Below, piece by piece: positions 1-6,425 of a stretch of 7,044 nt of DNA. A model generated the notes under the pieces. The model worked only from the letters and a program-made list of their open reading frames with translations, searched no databases and had not been told where the DNA came from. The DNA lies in contig JAJZDE010000065.1 of assembly GCA_021828745.1 (NCBI GenBank), positions 1-7,044 of the forward strand, read 5' to 3'. Within the stretch, counting starts at the first letter, position 1; every line of letters begins with the position of its first letter. Both the position numbers and the translations under genes were made by a program. The stretch comes from Pseudomonadota bacterium (GTDB lineage Bacteria; Pseudomonadota; Gammaproteobacteria; Burkholderiales; Ferrovaceae).

Positions 1-983
1 CCCAGGGGAACGAACTGCTTCTCGCCATCCTTCAGGTAGGACAGCATGGCATAACGCGCATCCGTCAATTGCATCGCCAGTTCACCGATCTTCCTGAGCA
101 CCACCTCGTCGACCAGTTCGCGGGACAAACCGATGATGGCTTCGTAAATGATCGCCTGCTGAATCGCCTTCTGCTGCAGATGGCTCACCAGTTCGTTGAA
201 CATGTGCGCGAGACTTCCCAGTTCGTCAGTGCGATCCAGCGTCACGCGGTAGGAGTGATCCCCCTCCAGTTCGATCTTTTTCGCGCCGGCCTGCAGCAGG
301 CCGATGGGCCGGATCACCTCGCGGTTCAACAACCACATCAGCAACGCTCCCGTCAACAGGACGACCGCAGTAGCCGACCAGAAGATTTTTCCGCGTTGAT
401 CGGCAAAGGCCTGGGTCAAGGCGCTTGTCGGCACGGACAATTCGAGCACGCCGCGCACGGGATTCGCGGGGGTTCCGTCATAGCCATGACACTGCAGGCA
501 AGCATACTCGATGCGGATGGGAAGCAGCAGGGTCAGGCGACCGTCTTCGATGACCCTCGTCTCGGTTCCGGCAGCGGCCGCAATGAACGATTTCCCGAGG
601 GACGGCGGCAAGACTTCCGGTTTGGTCTCCCGATCGTGGTGTGCGAAACGTTTCTTGCCCAGCCAATCGTCAACCCGATCGATGGTGGCGTTGTCCACGA
701 AGGCCTCGGTGCCGTCGCGGCGGTAGATGCGTACATCAGTGAAGTCGGTCGTCTTTCTGACACGCTTCAACCAGTCGTGCGCAATCGGCCCCTCGCCAGC
801 CAGCATGATGGATTTCAGGCTGGCTTCCAGCGCCAGCGCCGACTGGTCGGTGGATCGTTCTGCCTGCTCCATCATGTACTGGCGCTCGCTGTGGTCGAGC
901 CAGGTCAGTCCGCCGACCAGCAGCAGGGTCAGGACTGCGCCCAGAATGGCGCTCAACCGCAGACCCAGCCGTGATCTGAACAT
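1..983 (-). CDS. Membrane sensor with periplasmic c-heme domain, HAMP and GAF (C-terminus beyond window)
   Basis: Reverse-strand reading from ATG at 981-983 stays open for 327 codons to the window edge, so the output domain is missing. Residues about 8-28 form a hydrophobic N-terminal segment. Residues about 30-198 form a periplasmic domain carrying CLQCH at 162-166 (bases 486-500), a covalent c-type heme attachment motif. A second membrane segment lies at about 200-219, then a HAMP domain (about 220-272, with RPI and DELGSLAHMFNEL), then a region from about 290 that resembles the start of a GAF domain. The layout matches Tll0287/DUF3365-like heme sensors. The start is supported by a strong Shine-Dalgarno 7 nt upstream. 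It lies just behind the HTH-receiver gene in one operon, so a histidine kinase output is likely, but GGDEF or another output is possible. The sensed signal (redox, O2 or NO) is inferred. Confidence 0.85.
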   Translation of the reverse strand, partial: MFRSRLGLRLSAILGAVLTLLLVGGLTWLDHSERQYMMEQAERSTDQSALALEASLKSIMLAGEGPIAHDWLKRVRKTTDFTDVRIYRRDGTEAFVDNATIDRVDDWLGKKRFAHHDRETKPEVLPPSLGKSFIAAAAGTETRVIEDGRLTLLLPIRIEYACLQCHGYDGTPANPVRGVLELSVPTSALTQAFADQRGKIFWSATAVVLLTGALLMWLLNREVIRPIGLLQAGAKKIELEGDHSYRVTLDRTDELGSLAHMFNELVSHLQQKAIQQAIIYEAIIGLSRELVDEVVLRKIGELAMQLTDARYAMLSYLKDGEKQFVPL

Positions 984-990
984 ACCCCCC

Positions 991-998
991 TCACCTCC
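991..998 (-). promoter_or_regulatory. Strong ribosome binding site of the heme sensor gene
   Basis: Read on the minus strand this is GGAGGTGA, a near-perfect anti-16S match, 7 nt before the ATG at 981-983. It overlaps the TGA stop (991-993) of the preceding HTH-receiver gene, so termination of that gene places ribosomes on this site. This suggests translational coupling of regulator and sensor. Confidence 0.8.
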
Positions 999-1596
999 CA
1001 TTGATGCGGTCTTCCTGCGCTCCGTCAGGGCAGACGACCGGCGCAGCCAGGCACGCGCCGACGATGTCCAGAAGCCGGCGTGCTTCCAAGGGTTTGGGCA
1101 ATAGGGCAGCCGCCCCGGCGGATCGTGCGGCCTGCACGACATCAGAGCGATCAAAGAGCGCAGTGACCACCACGATGGCCATGTCATCGAGATCGGGATC
1201 CGCCCTGATGCGGTTTAGCACTTCCAAACCATCGATGCCGGGCATGAGGATATCCAGCACCAACATGTCCGGTCGCCACGCGCCAATCCGCATCAACCCC
1301 GTGTAACCATCGTGGACACATTGGATGTTCAAAGGAAAGTCGGCCTGTTCCAGTACGGCTTTGAGCAGCGTGCACTCGGCCGGGTCGTCATCGACGACGA
1401 GCACACGCGCCGGTGCCGTCTTGCGCCTGCCCGGGATCGGCAGACCCTTCGTCCGCATGAAGGCGTTAAGATCGTCTTTCGAAATACGCCAGTGGCCGCC
1501 AGGGGTGCGCCCCCCCCGCAAGTCACCACTGTTTATCCAGCGTTTGACCGTATTCAGACCTACGCCGAGCATGCGCGCCGCTTCCCCTGTTGTCAT
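991..1596 (-). CDS. Response regulator with N-terminal BldC/excisionase-type HTH and C-terminal receiver
   Basis: This 201-residue protein starts with a MerR/excisionase-like helix-turn-helix (residues 1-48: TTGEAARMLGVGLNTVKRW, then the wing RTPGGHWRI), a short linker, and a receiver domain (about 64-185). The receiver looks functional: acidic cluster D69-D71, phospho-acceptor D115 in LDILMPG, T145, and K168 before P169. DNA binding at the N-terminus and receiver at the C-terminus is the reverse of the OmpR or NarL layout. The start is firm because an in-frame TGA lies seven codons upstream of ATG 1594-1596; its Shine-Dalgarno (GAGG) is unusually close. It is the first gene of a leftward operon with the heme sensor, its likely phosphodonor or upstream partner. 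The tandem repeats just upstream are candidate operators. Target genes are unknown, and autoregulation is inferred. Confidence 0.88.
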   Translation of the reverse strand: MTTGEAARMLGVGLNTVKRWINSGDLRGGRTPGGHWRISKDDLNAFMRTKGLPIPGRRKTAPARVLVVDDDPAECTLLKAVLEQADFPLNIQCVHDGYTGLMRIGAWRPDMLVLDILMPGIDGLEVLNRIRADPDLDDMAIVVVTALFDRSDVVQAARSAGAAALLPKPLEARRLLDIVGACLAAPVVCPDGAQEDRINGR

Positions 1597-1616
1597 ATCC
1601 TCGATCCGTGTTCACG

Positions 1617-1635
1617 AAATTTACAAAAATTTACA
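1617..1635. repeat. Two AAATTTACA direct repeats with a 10-bp period
   Basis: AAATTTACA occurs at 1617-1625 and 1627-1635, one base apart, so both copies fall on the same face of the helix. They lie 20-40 bp upstream of the HTH-receiver start codon. BldC-type and excisionase HTH proteins are known to bind AT-rich direct repeats as head-to-tail oligomers, so this is a possible autoregulatory site. A chance AT-rich repetition remains possible. Confidence 0.45.
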
Positions 1636-1641
1636 CCTGAA

Positions 1642-1680
1642 TGCCTCTTGAAAATGCATCTTGAAGATGCATCTTGAAGA
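1642..1680. repeat. Three tandem 13-bp repeats in the divergent intergenic region
   Basis: The units are TGCCTCTTGAAAA (1642-1654), TGCATCTTGAAGA (1655-1667) and TGCATCTTGAAGA (1668-1680). Units 2 and 3 are identical; unit 1 differs at two positions. Each full unit contains the nearly palindromic core TCTTGAAGA. The array lies between the divergent HTH-receiver and chemoreceptor genes, upstream of both, and next to a TATACT hexamer that could be a leftward -10. It is most simply read as an operator array, possibly for the adjacent regulator. Slipped-strand duplication without function is the alternative. Confidence 0.75.
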
Positions 1681-1682
1681 TG

Positions 1683-1688
1683 AGTATA
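1683..1688 (-). promoter_or_regulatory. Possible -10 element of the HTH-receiver/heme-sensor operon
   Basis: The minus strand reads TATACT here (5 of 6 matches to TATAAT). Transcription would start near 1676, inside the 13-bp repeat array, which would place the array as an operator over the start site. No convincing -35 is present at the expected distance, so an activator would be needed or the call is wrong. Confidence 0.3.
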
Positions 1689-1707
1689 GCGAATAATACA
1701 GATGTTA

Positions 1708-1737
1708 TGGACATTTTGGACAGATCGTGGGTAAAAT
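1708..1737 (+). promoter_or_regulatory. Candidate sigma70 promoter of the chemoreceptor/HD-GYP operon
   Basis: TGGACA (1708-1713), an 18-nt spacer and TAAAAT (1732-1737) each match the consensus hexamers at five of six positions. The predicted start, about 1744, lies some 60 nt before the chemoreceptor ATG. The 13-bp repeat array ends 27 bp upstream of the -35, a position where an activator could work. No sigma28 flagellar-type promoter was seen. Confidence 0.45.
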
Positions 1738-1806
1738 GTTTCCGCTCAATCGTGATGTTCGATCAGCGTGAACAAAACGTCCAACGGTTTCCTAAAACGA
1801 GATCCC

Positions 1807-3408
1807 ATGAAACACGCCATCGCATTCAAAATCCAACTGGCTGTTCAATCCATCCTGATGTTGGTCGGCATTGCCGTCGCGGTGTCTTTCTACAGTGTCG
1901 AAAAGGATTCGATGCGTCTGGGTGAGCAAAGCAAGATCGAGGTATTGGCCGATGGCGTGATCAACGGGGCCAACATGCTTATGCTCAACGGGATCATCAG
2001 CGATGTGGCGCAGAGGAAACTCTTCATCCGGAAGATGGGTTCGAGCGAGAATGTCAAATCCTTGCGGCTGATCAGGAACAAACTGGTACAAGCGCAATTC
2101 GGCACGGGATTGCCGGAAGAACAACCCGTCGGAGACGAAGAAAGACAGTCCCTGGATGACGGAAAGGCGCGCTTCAGGGTCAACGGCAATCTGCTGCACG
2201 GGATCGTCCCTTACACCGAGAGCCACAATTTCAGGGGGACCGACTGCCTGATGTGCCACGTCGTACCGGTTGGCTATCATAACGGCGCTTCGGTCATCGA
2301 CCTGGATATCTCGGATGACCAGACCAAACTGAAGCGTCTTGCCTGGATCTCCGTTGCCGTCGTGGTCATCGTTCAGGGACTCCTATGGCTGCTGATCCGC
2401 TTCATTCTCACCGTGCTCGTGTCGGCACCCGCGCACAGAATGCAGACGACGATCCAGGAAATCGCACAGACCGGCGATTTCACGATGCGCGCCGAGGTGC
2501 ATTCCGAAGACGAGATCGGGCAGACAAGTCGGGCGTTCAACGATCTCATGGCGAACCTGCAGCAATCTTTCCGCCAGGTGCATGAAGGGATCGAGAAACT
2601 GGCCGAATCGTCCCATGGACTTTCGCTGTCCTCACATCAGGTTGCGACCGGTTCATCGCATCAAAGCGAAGCCACTGCCGCGATGGCGGCGACCGTAGAG
2701 CAGATCGTGGTCAGCATCAACCACATTTCCGAAGGGAGCCAGGAGGCAATGAAGCTTTCACGGCACTCCGGCGCACTTTCCGAACAGGGAAGCAAGATCA
2801 TTCACCGCGCTTCGGAAGAAATGAAACGGATCGCCGACGTTGCGAAAGCCACTGCCCAGTCCATAGAAAACCTCGGAAAACAGTCGACCAAGATTTCATC
2901 CATCGTCGAGGTCATCAAGGAAATCGCGGACCAAACCAACCTGCTCGCCTTGAACGCCGCCATCGAAGCAGCGCGAGCCGGAGAGTTGGGAAGAGGTTTT
3001 GCCGTAGTGGCGGATGAGGTTCGTAAACTGTCTGAAAGAACCAGTTTGGCGACTGCCGAAGTGGCACAGATGATCGACACCATGCAACAGGCTTCCAAAA
3101 TATCCGTAGACAGCATGGCCACCATGGTCAATCAGGTTCACGAAGGCGTGAAATTGGCCGAACAAGGAGGAGAAGCCATCAACCAGATCAAGACGGGGTC
3201 CGGGCAGACGGCCGACACGGTCGGTGAGATATCCACTGCCCTGAACGAGCAAACCGCCGCAAGCAATGACATCGCCACACATATCGAAAAAATTTCGCAA
3301 TTGACGGAGAGAAACAGCATCGCAGCAGAAACCGCCGCCGACGCCGCAGGACACCTGGAACGTCTGGCCGATGATATGCAGACCACAATCAACCGGTTCA
3401 AAATTTGA
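1807..3408 (+). CDS. Methyl-accepting chemotaxis protein with periplasmic c-type heme sensor domain
   Basis: This 533-residue transmembrane chemoreceptor has a first membrane segment at about 10-28, a periplasmic domain at about 29-177, a second membrane segment at about 178-205, a HAMP domain at about 195-249 and a long cytoplasmic helical hairpin to the end. The tip around residues 366-412 carries the conserved [20 protein letters not shown] and [18 protein letters not shown] sequences that contact CheA and CheW. The periplasmic domain has CLMCH at 147-151 (bases 2245-2259), a c-heme attachment motif, as in the redox/oxygen chemoreceptor DcrA of Desulfovibrio and the Geobacter heme receptors. 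There is no C-terminal CheR-tethering pentapeptide. ATG 1807 is preferred because it gives a normal receptor N-terminus ([13 protein letters not shown]); GTG 1768 would add 13 residues with no good ribosome site. It is followed by the HD-GYP gene in the same operon. The ligand is inferred. Confidence 0.92.
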   Translation: MKHAIAFKIQLAVQSILMLVGIAVAVSFYSVEKDSMRLGEQSKIEVLADGVINGANMLMLNGIISDVAQRKLFIRKMGSSENVKSLRLIRNKLVQAQFGTGLPEEQPVGDEERQSLDDGKARFRVNGNLLHGIVPYTESHNFRGTDCLMCHVVPVGYHNGASVIDLDISDDQTKLKRLAWISVAVVVIVQGLLWLLIRFILTVLVSAPAHRMQTTIQEIAQTGDFTMRAEVHSEDEIGQTSRAFNDLMANLQQSFRQVHEGIEKLAESSHGLSLSSHQVATGSSHQSEATAAMAATVEQIVVSINHISEGSQEAMKLSRHSGALSEQGSKIIHRASEEMKRIADVAKATAQSIENLGKQSTKISSIVEVIKEIADQTNLLALNAAIEAARAGELGRGFAVVADEVRKLSERTSLATAEVAQMIDTMQQASKISVDSMATMVNQVHEGVKLAEQGGEAINQIKTGSGQTADTVGEISTALNEQTAASNDIATHIEKISQLTERNSIAAETAADAAGHLERLADDMQTTINRFKI

Positions 3409-3422
3409 GCCCGACAGAGACA

Positions 3423-4517
3423 ATGGGGATGACCTCCTTGGTGGGAACCCGGGCGGACGATACCCGAAGCCGGGTACTCGTTGTGGATGATGATGCGCAG
3501 ACCCGTCACCTGCTCGAGGTCCTGCTTCAGAGCGAAGGGCTCGAAACAGTTCTGGCCGAAAATGGGCAGCAGGCCCTGGAAGTCGTGAAGACCTTCAAAC
3601 CCCACCTGATCCTTCTGGATCTGATGATGCCTGGCATGACAGGATTCGAGGTGGTCAAAAAACTCAAAAGAGATCCAGAGACCCGATCGATCCCGGTCAT
3701 CCTGGTCAGCGCCCTGGAAGACAGGGCTTCGCGTTTGCAAGGACTGAAGGCTGGGGCCGAGGAATTCCTCACCAAACCCATCGACCACACGGATCTGCAG
3801 ATTCGTGTACGCAATCTGTTGCAACTGAAGAAATTCAACGATTTTTTGGAAAGTCACAACCAGATACTGGAAACCAAGGTACAGGAGCGCACCAATGCGT
3901 TGCGTGAGTCTTTCGTCGAATCGATATTCACCCTTATCCGCGCAGCGGAATTTCGTGACGACGAGACGGGCGAGCATGTAAAGAGAATCAGCCATTACAG
4001 CCATGAACTGGCGAAACAAATGGGACTGGACAAGGAATTCTGTGACCTCATTTTTTACGCCAGCCCCATGCACGATATCGGGAAAATCGGCATTCCCGAC
4101 CATATCCTGCTGAAAACCGGAAGTCTGGAGCGCGCCGAATGGACGATCATGAAAAGTCACACCACCATTGGAGCCAAGATCCTGGCGAACAATTCTTCCC
4201 CTTACCTGAAGATGGGGTACGACATCGCCTTGGGTCACCACGAACGCTGGGATGGCAGCGGTTATCCCGGTTGCCTCAGGGAAGAGGCGATTCCCTTGCC
4301 GGCGCGGATCATGCAACTCGCGGATGTCTACGATGCCCTGCGCAGCAAACGTCCCTACAAGCCTGCATTCGAGCATGCAAAGGCCATTGACATCATTCTC
4401 AAGGGGGATGGGCGCACCCTGCCCGCCCATTTCGACCCGGCAGTACTGGAGGCATTCCGCCTCCGGGCAGACACCATGGAAGAAATATTCGCCGGCAGCG
4501 GTGAACCTGTACCGTAA
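3423..4517 (+). CDS. Response regulator receiver-HD-GYP protein, predicted c-di-GMP phosphodiesterase
   Basis: This is a 364-residue protein counted from ATG 3423. Residues about 16-133 are a receiver with acidic cluster D22-D24, phospho-acceptor D66 in LDLMMPG, S96 and K118 before P119. A helical linker (about 135-163) leads to an HD-GYP domain (about 165-345). The metal and signature residues are intact: H185, HDIGK at 217-221, HHE at 272-274, GYP at 280-282 and D301/D304. HD-GYP proteins with these residues hydrolyse c-di-GMP to pGpG or GMP, and the receiver would gate that in the cytoplasm. It begins 14 nt after the chemoreceptor stop, so the two are probably co-transcribed and may share a signal through a CheA-like kinase. 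Other starts are possible: a TTG at 3405 that overlaps the upstream stop, and ATG 3429, which sits better relative to a weak AGAGA at 3416-3420. Confidence 0.92.
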   Translation: MGMTSLVGTRADDTRSRVLVVDDDAQTRHLLEVLLQSEGLETVLAENGQQALEVVKTFKPHLILLDLMMPGMTGFEVVKKLKRDPETRSIPVILVSALEDRASRLQGLKAGAEEFLTKPIDHTDLQIRVRNLLQLKKFNDFLESHNQILETKVQERTNALRESFVESIFTLIRAAEFRDDETGEHVKRISHYSHELAKQMGLDKEFCDLIFYASPMHDIGKIGIPDHILLKTGSLERAEWTIMKSHTTIGAKILANNSSPYLKMGYDIALGHHERWDGSGYPGCLREEAIPLPARIMQLADVYDALRSKRPYKPAFEHAKAIDIILKGDGRTLPAHFDPAVLEAFRLRADTMEEIFAGSGEPVP

Positions 4518-4544
4518 AACAGGGCAGGAGCACCAGGCCTGTTT
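4517..4544 (+). terminator. Possible weak terminator after the HD-GYP gene
   Basis: AAACAGG (4517-4523) and CCTGTTT (4538-4544) form a 7-bp stem with a 14-nt loop right at the HD-GYP stop codon. The T-rich end is only three T long and inside the stem, so intrinsic termination would be weak. Its position between convergent genes favours a terminator role. Confidence 0.35.
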
Positions 4545-4591
4545 ACATCAACCTCACGATGCAACGAGAAAGGGCGCGTGCCGTATGTTCG

Positions 4592-4640
4592 TGGTGTGTC
4601 AACAGAACGGCAAATGCCATCACACCAGTCAGTGGTTCTG
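4592..4640. repeat. Nested inverted repeats between the convergent HD-GYP and Fic genes
   Basis: TGGTGTG (4592-4598) pairs with CACACCA (4621-4627), enclosing GGC/GCC (4609-4611 and 4616-4618). An alternative pairing is CAGAAC (4603-4608) with GTTCTG (4635-4640). TGTCAACA also occurs twice (4597-4604 and 4639-4646). The stretch holds no gene. It could form a hairpin that ends leftward Fic transcription, but there is no T-run, so the role is uncertain. Confidence 0.3.
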
Positions 4641-6179
4641 TCAACAAGGTTTGCCATTGCTCGCGCCACCGTCAGCAAGTCCGCGTATTTCGTGAGGATG
4701 CAGTAACCTGTTTCTGGTTATGTCATCGGCAAAAGCATTGCATGCTGCCATCTGTTTCCATGTGGTCTGGAAGTCGGAATAGTCAAATGCAGCCGACCAT
4801 GCCTGGGCGCGAGTCATTGAGCGGAGAAATGGAACCGGATCGGCATTCCTGGATAGTGCCTTAAGGGGGAGTAAATAATCTTCGCGGTAGGCTGTCGGAA
4901 TAATGATGCGACAGGCGGATGCCTGAGTCAGATAGGTATTCATGGCCAGTCTGGCGGTTCGGCCATTACCATCCTCAAAGGGATGTACCTCAGTCACGAC
5001 AAACATTGCCATCAATGCTCGGGCAAACGGGTCTTCCAGCAGCGCAACACGTTTGAATCCTTCACGCAGGGTGCCTTGTACCAGTTCAGGATGAACAAAC
5101 AAGGTTGAGCCGGCCTGATTGAGTTTTTCTTTCCACTGACCCGGAGATTTGTCCGGACGGCTGGACAGCACCATATGATTGGTGAGCTTCAGCCATTCCA
5201 AAAACTCATCTTCATTGCCCGGAGGACTTGACCGGAAAGGTTGCCGGGTGATGGCCTGATAAGTGCCGAGTACGTCATGCGAGTCCTCGGGGCGTTTCTC
5301 GATCATCTTGCCTTCAAAAATAATCTCGCTGGCTTCCTCTACGGTGAAGGTCGTTCCCTCAATGTAGTTGGAGAAATAGGATTCAAAGAATGCAAAATTG
5401 ATGCTGCTCAACCCCGGTGTAGTTGGATCGGGTACCTGTGGAAACGATTGCCGCAGTGCTGTAAACAGAGCATCAAAAATAAACAGACGATCAGGATCGT
5501 AGGGTTTTCCTGCGGCACGCGCGAGCGCATCAACGGCACTTAAACGTCTGGCTTCGCCGGTCTGCATCAATGCCGAGACGATGCCGCTCAGGATTTTAAA
5601 CTGGGTATCCAGCCCCAGTATCTCTGACAGTTGTCGGGCAATGTCGCGCAGGTCGTTGACCTTGTATTCGCCGCGCAGCGTGCAAAGTCGGCTCAGGTGG
5701 GATTCCACCCAAGCTCGCCCCATCGTCCGTATGGCGGCATCCCGGCCGGAATAAAGATTTTCCAAAAGACGGCGAACTTCGGACGAAACAAACAGTTTGC
5801 CGTAAGGGGTGTCATTCAGCGCAGGCCCCAGCCCCAAGACAGGACCGGGGCCGGGAATGGTGATCAGCGTGAGGCCGGGTAATTCAGTGCGTCGTGCCCG
5901 GTTTCCCTGAACCAGAAAAACTCGCCCCTCCGGATCCGGCTTCCCCTCCTGTGCAGAGCGATAGCCGAGAACCGCACCGGGATAGAGATACTCGGCAATC
6001 TGCCGCCAGTTTGGCCGCACGATTTGTTCAAGCGGTGTTTCCAGATCACTGGTGTAAATGCCGCGATGAATTGGACGTAATTTTCCGGCGCGAGCCAACC
6101 TGGAAACGCGCTGCGCGTTCGCCTGATCTTCGGCGGAGCTGAAGACCAAAAGCGGGAAAATGTCATTATTTGTGCGCAT
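4641..6179 (-). CDS. Fic-family protein (predicted AMP transferase) with N-terminal AbiEi-like winged helix and built-in inhibitory motif
   Basis: This is a 512-residue protein counted from ATG 6177-6179. The C-terminal half holds a Fic domain with the full active motif HPFEDGNGRTAR (residues 399-410, bases 4950-4985): catalytic H399, metal-binding D403 and phosphate-binding GNGR. Upstream, SNYIEG at 270-275 (bases 5355-5372) fits the (S/T)xxxE(G/N) inhibitory helix of class II Fic proteins, with E274 as the glutamate expected to block ATP. The first 80 residues (SRLARAGKLRPIHRGIYTSD, then a PGAVLGYRSA segment) resemble the winged-helix domain of AbiEi-type antitoxins. The likely activity is transfer of AMP to a protein hydroxyl, restrained in cis; the target is unknown. 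There is no partner toxin or antitoxin gene beside it. The ATG has no clear Shine-Dalgarno; a TTG at 6180-6182 directly precedes it. It is convergent with the HD-GYP gene. Confidence 0.9.
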   Translation of the reverse strand: MRTNNDIFPLLVFSSAEDQANAQRVSRLARAGKLRPIHRGIYTSDLETPLEQIVRPNWRQIAEYLYPGAVLGYRSAQEGKPDPEGRVFLVQGNRARRTELPGLTLITIPGPGPVLGLGPALNDTPYGKLFVSSEVRRLLENLYSGRDAAIRTMGRAWVESHLSRLCTLRGEYKVNDLRDIARQLSEILGLDTQFKILSGIVSALMQTGEARRLSAVDALARAAGKPYDPDRLFIFDALFTALRQSFPQVPDPTTPGLSSINFAFFESYFSNYIEGTTFTVEEASEIIFEGKMIEKRPEDSHDVLGTYQAITRQPFRSSPPGNEDEFLEWLKLTNHMVLSSRPDKSPGQWKEKLNQAGSTLFVHPELVQGTLREGFKRVALLEDPFARALMAMFVVTEVHPFEDGNGRTARLAMNTYLTQASACRIIIPTAYREDYLLPLKALSRNADPVPFLRSMTRAQAWSAAFDYSDFQTTWKQMAACNAFADDITRNRLLHPHEIRGLADGGASNGKPC

Positions 6180-6202
6180 CAAGTAGCCAGATCGGGAAAT
6201 AT

Positions 6203-6241
6203 TGTCAATAATAATGCGTTAGTATTAAATAAATGTCAATA
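6203..6241 (-). promoter_or_regulatory. Twin TATTGACA elements: candidate promoter/operator of the Fic gene
   Basis: On the minus strand TATTGACA occurs at 6234-6241 and 6203-6210, 31 bp (about three helical turns) apart; the proximal copy sits in a near-palindrome, TATTG-N-CAATA (6200-6210). The distal copy contains a perfect -35 hexamer TTGACA (6234-6239), followed after 17 nt by CATTAT (6211-6216), a 4-of-6 -10. Repression by binding of the AbiEi-like N-terminal domain at the repeats would give autoregulation, as known for AbiEi antitoxins; this is inferred. Bases 6191-6250 contain only 17 G or C in 60, so the region is far more AT-rich than its surroundings. Confidence 0.45.
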
Positions 6242-6389
6242 TATCCGCGTATTTTATAGCGACTGAGGTTGGCAAATAACTGTCGTTGCGTCTCCATGGA
6301 ACTGCCCCGTGTTTGGTGGAGGCCAAATTCCGAGAGAGCAAGGATATCGCGAAGCGACACCTCGCAAGACATTCAACGGGTTTGGGAGG
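6242..6389. other. Non-coding gap between the Fic promoter region and the tRNA-Pro terminator region
   Basis: I see no supportable gene here. The short open frames crossing it on both strands lack ribosome sites and recognisable domains, and two of them run into the tRNA antisense. No integrase fragment, insertion-sequence end or copy of the tRNA 3' end was recognised. Confidence 0.5.
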
Positions 6390-6408
6390 AAAAATCGACG
6401 GGATTTTT
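6390..6408 (-). terminator. Small A/T-rich hairpin downstream of tRNA-Pro
   Basis: AAAAATC (6390-6396) and GATTTTT (6402-6408) form a 7-bp stem with a 5-nt GACGG loop, about 55 bp past the tRNA 3' end. The A5 and T5 tracts lie inside the stem, so it could act in either direction but weakly. Confidence 0.3.
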
Positions 6409-6425
6409 GGCGGGAATGACACAGA

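Noticed and set aside
69..974. 301-codon plus-strand open frame
   Set aside because: It is antisense to the heme sensor, which has membrane segments, CxxCH, HAMP and a strong ribosome site; the plus-strand product shows no domain.
1642..1680. Tandem repeats as a CRISPR array
   Set aside because: Units are 13 bp and directly adjacent with no spacers, and no cas genes are present.
1768..1806. GTG start adding 13 residues to the chemoreceptor
   Set aside because: The extension is not like a receptor N-terminus and has no Shine-Dalgarno; ATG 1807 gives the usual short basic lead into the first membrane segment.
2896..3423. Minus-strand open frame of 175 codons
   Set aside because: It is antisense to the conserved signalling hairpin of the chemoreceptor and has no family resemblance.
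3138..4430. 430-codon open frame on the minus strand under the chemoreceptor and HD-GYP genes
   Set aside because: It lies wholly antisense to two well-supported genes, has no recognisable domain, and its length is explained by codon bias of the opposite strand.
4559..4864. Plus-strand open frame over the convergent junction and the Fic 3' end
   Set aside because: It is mostly antisense to the Fic gene, has no ribosome site and no recognisable domain.
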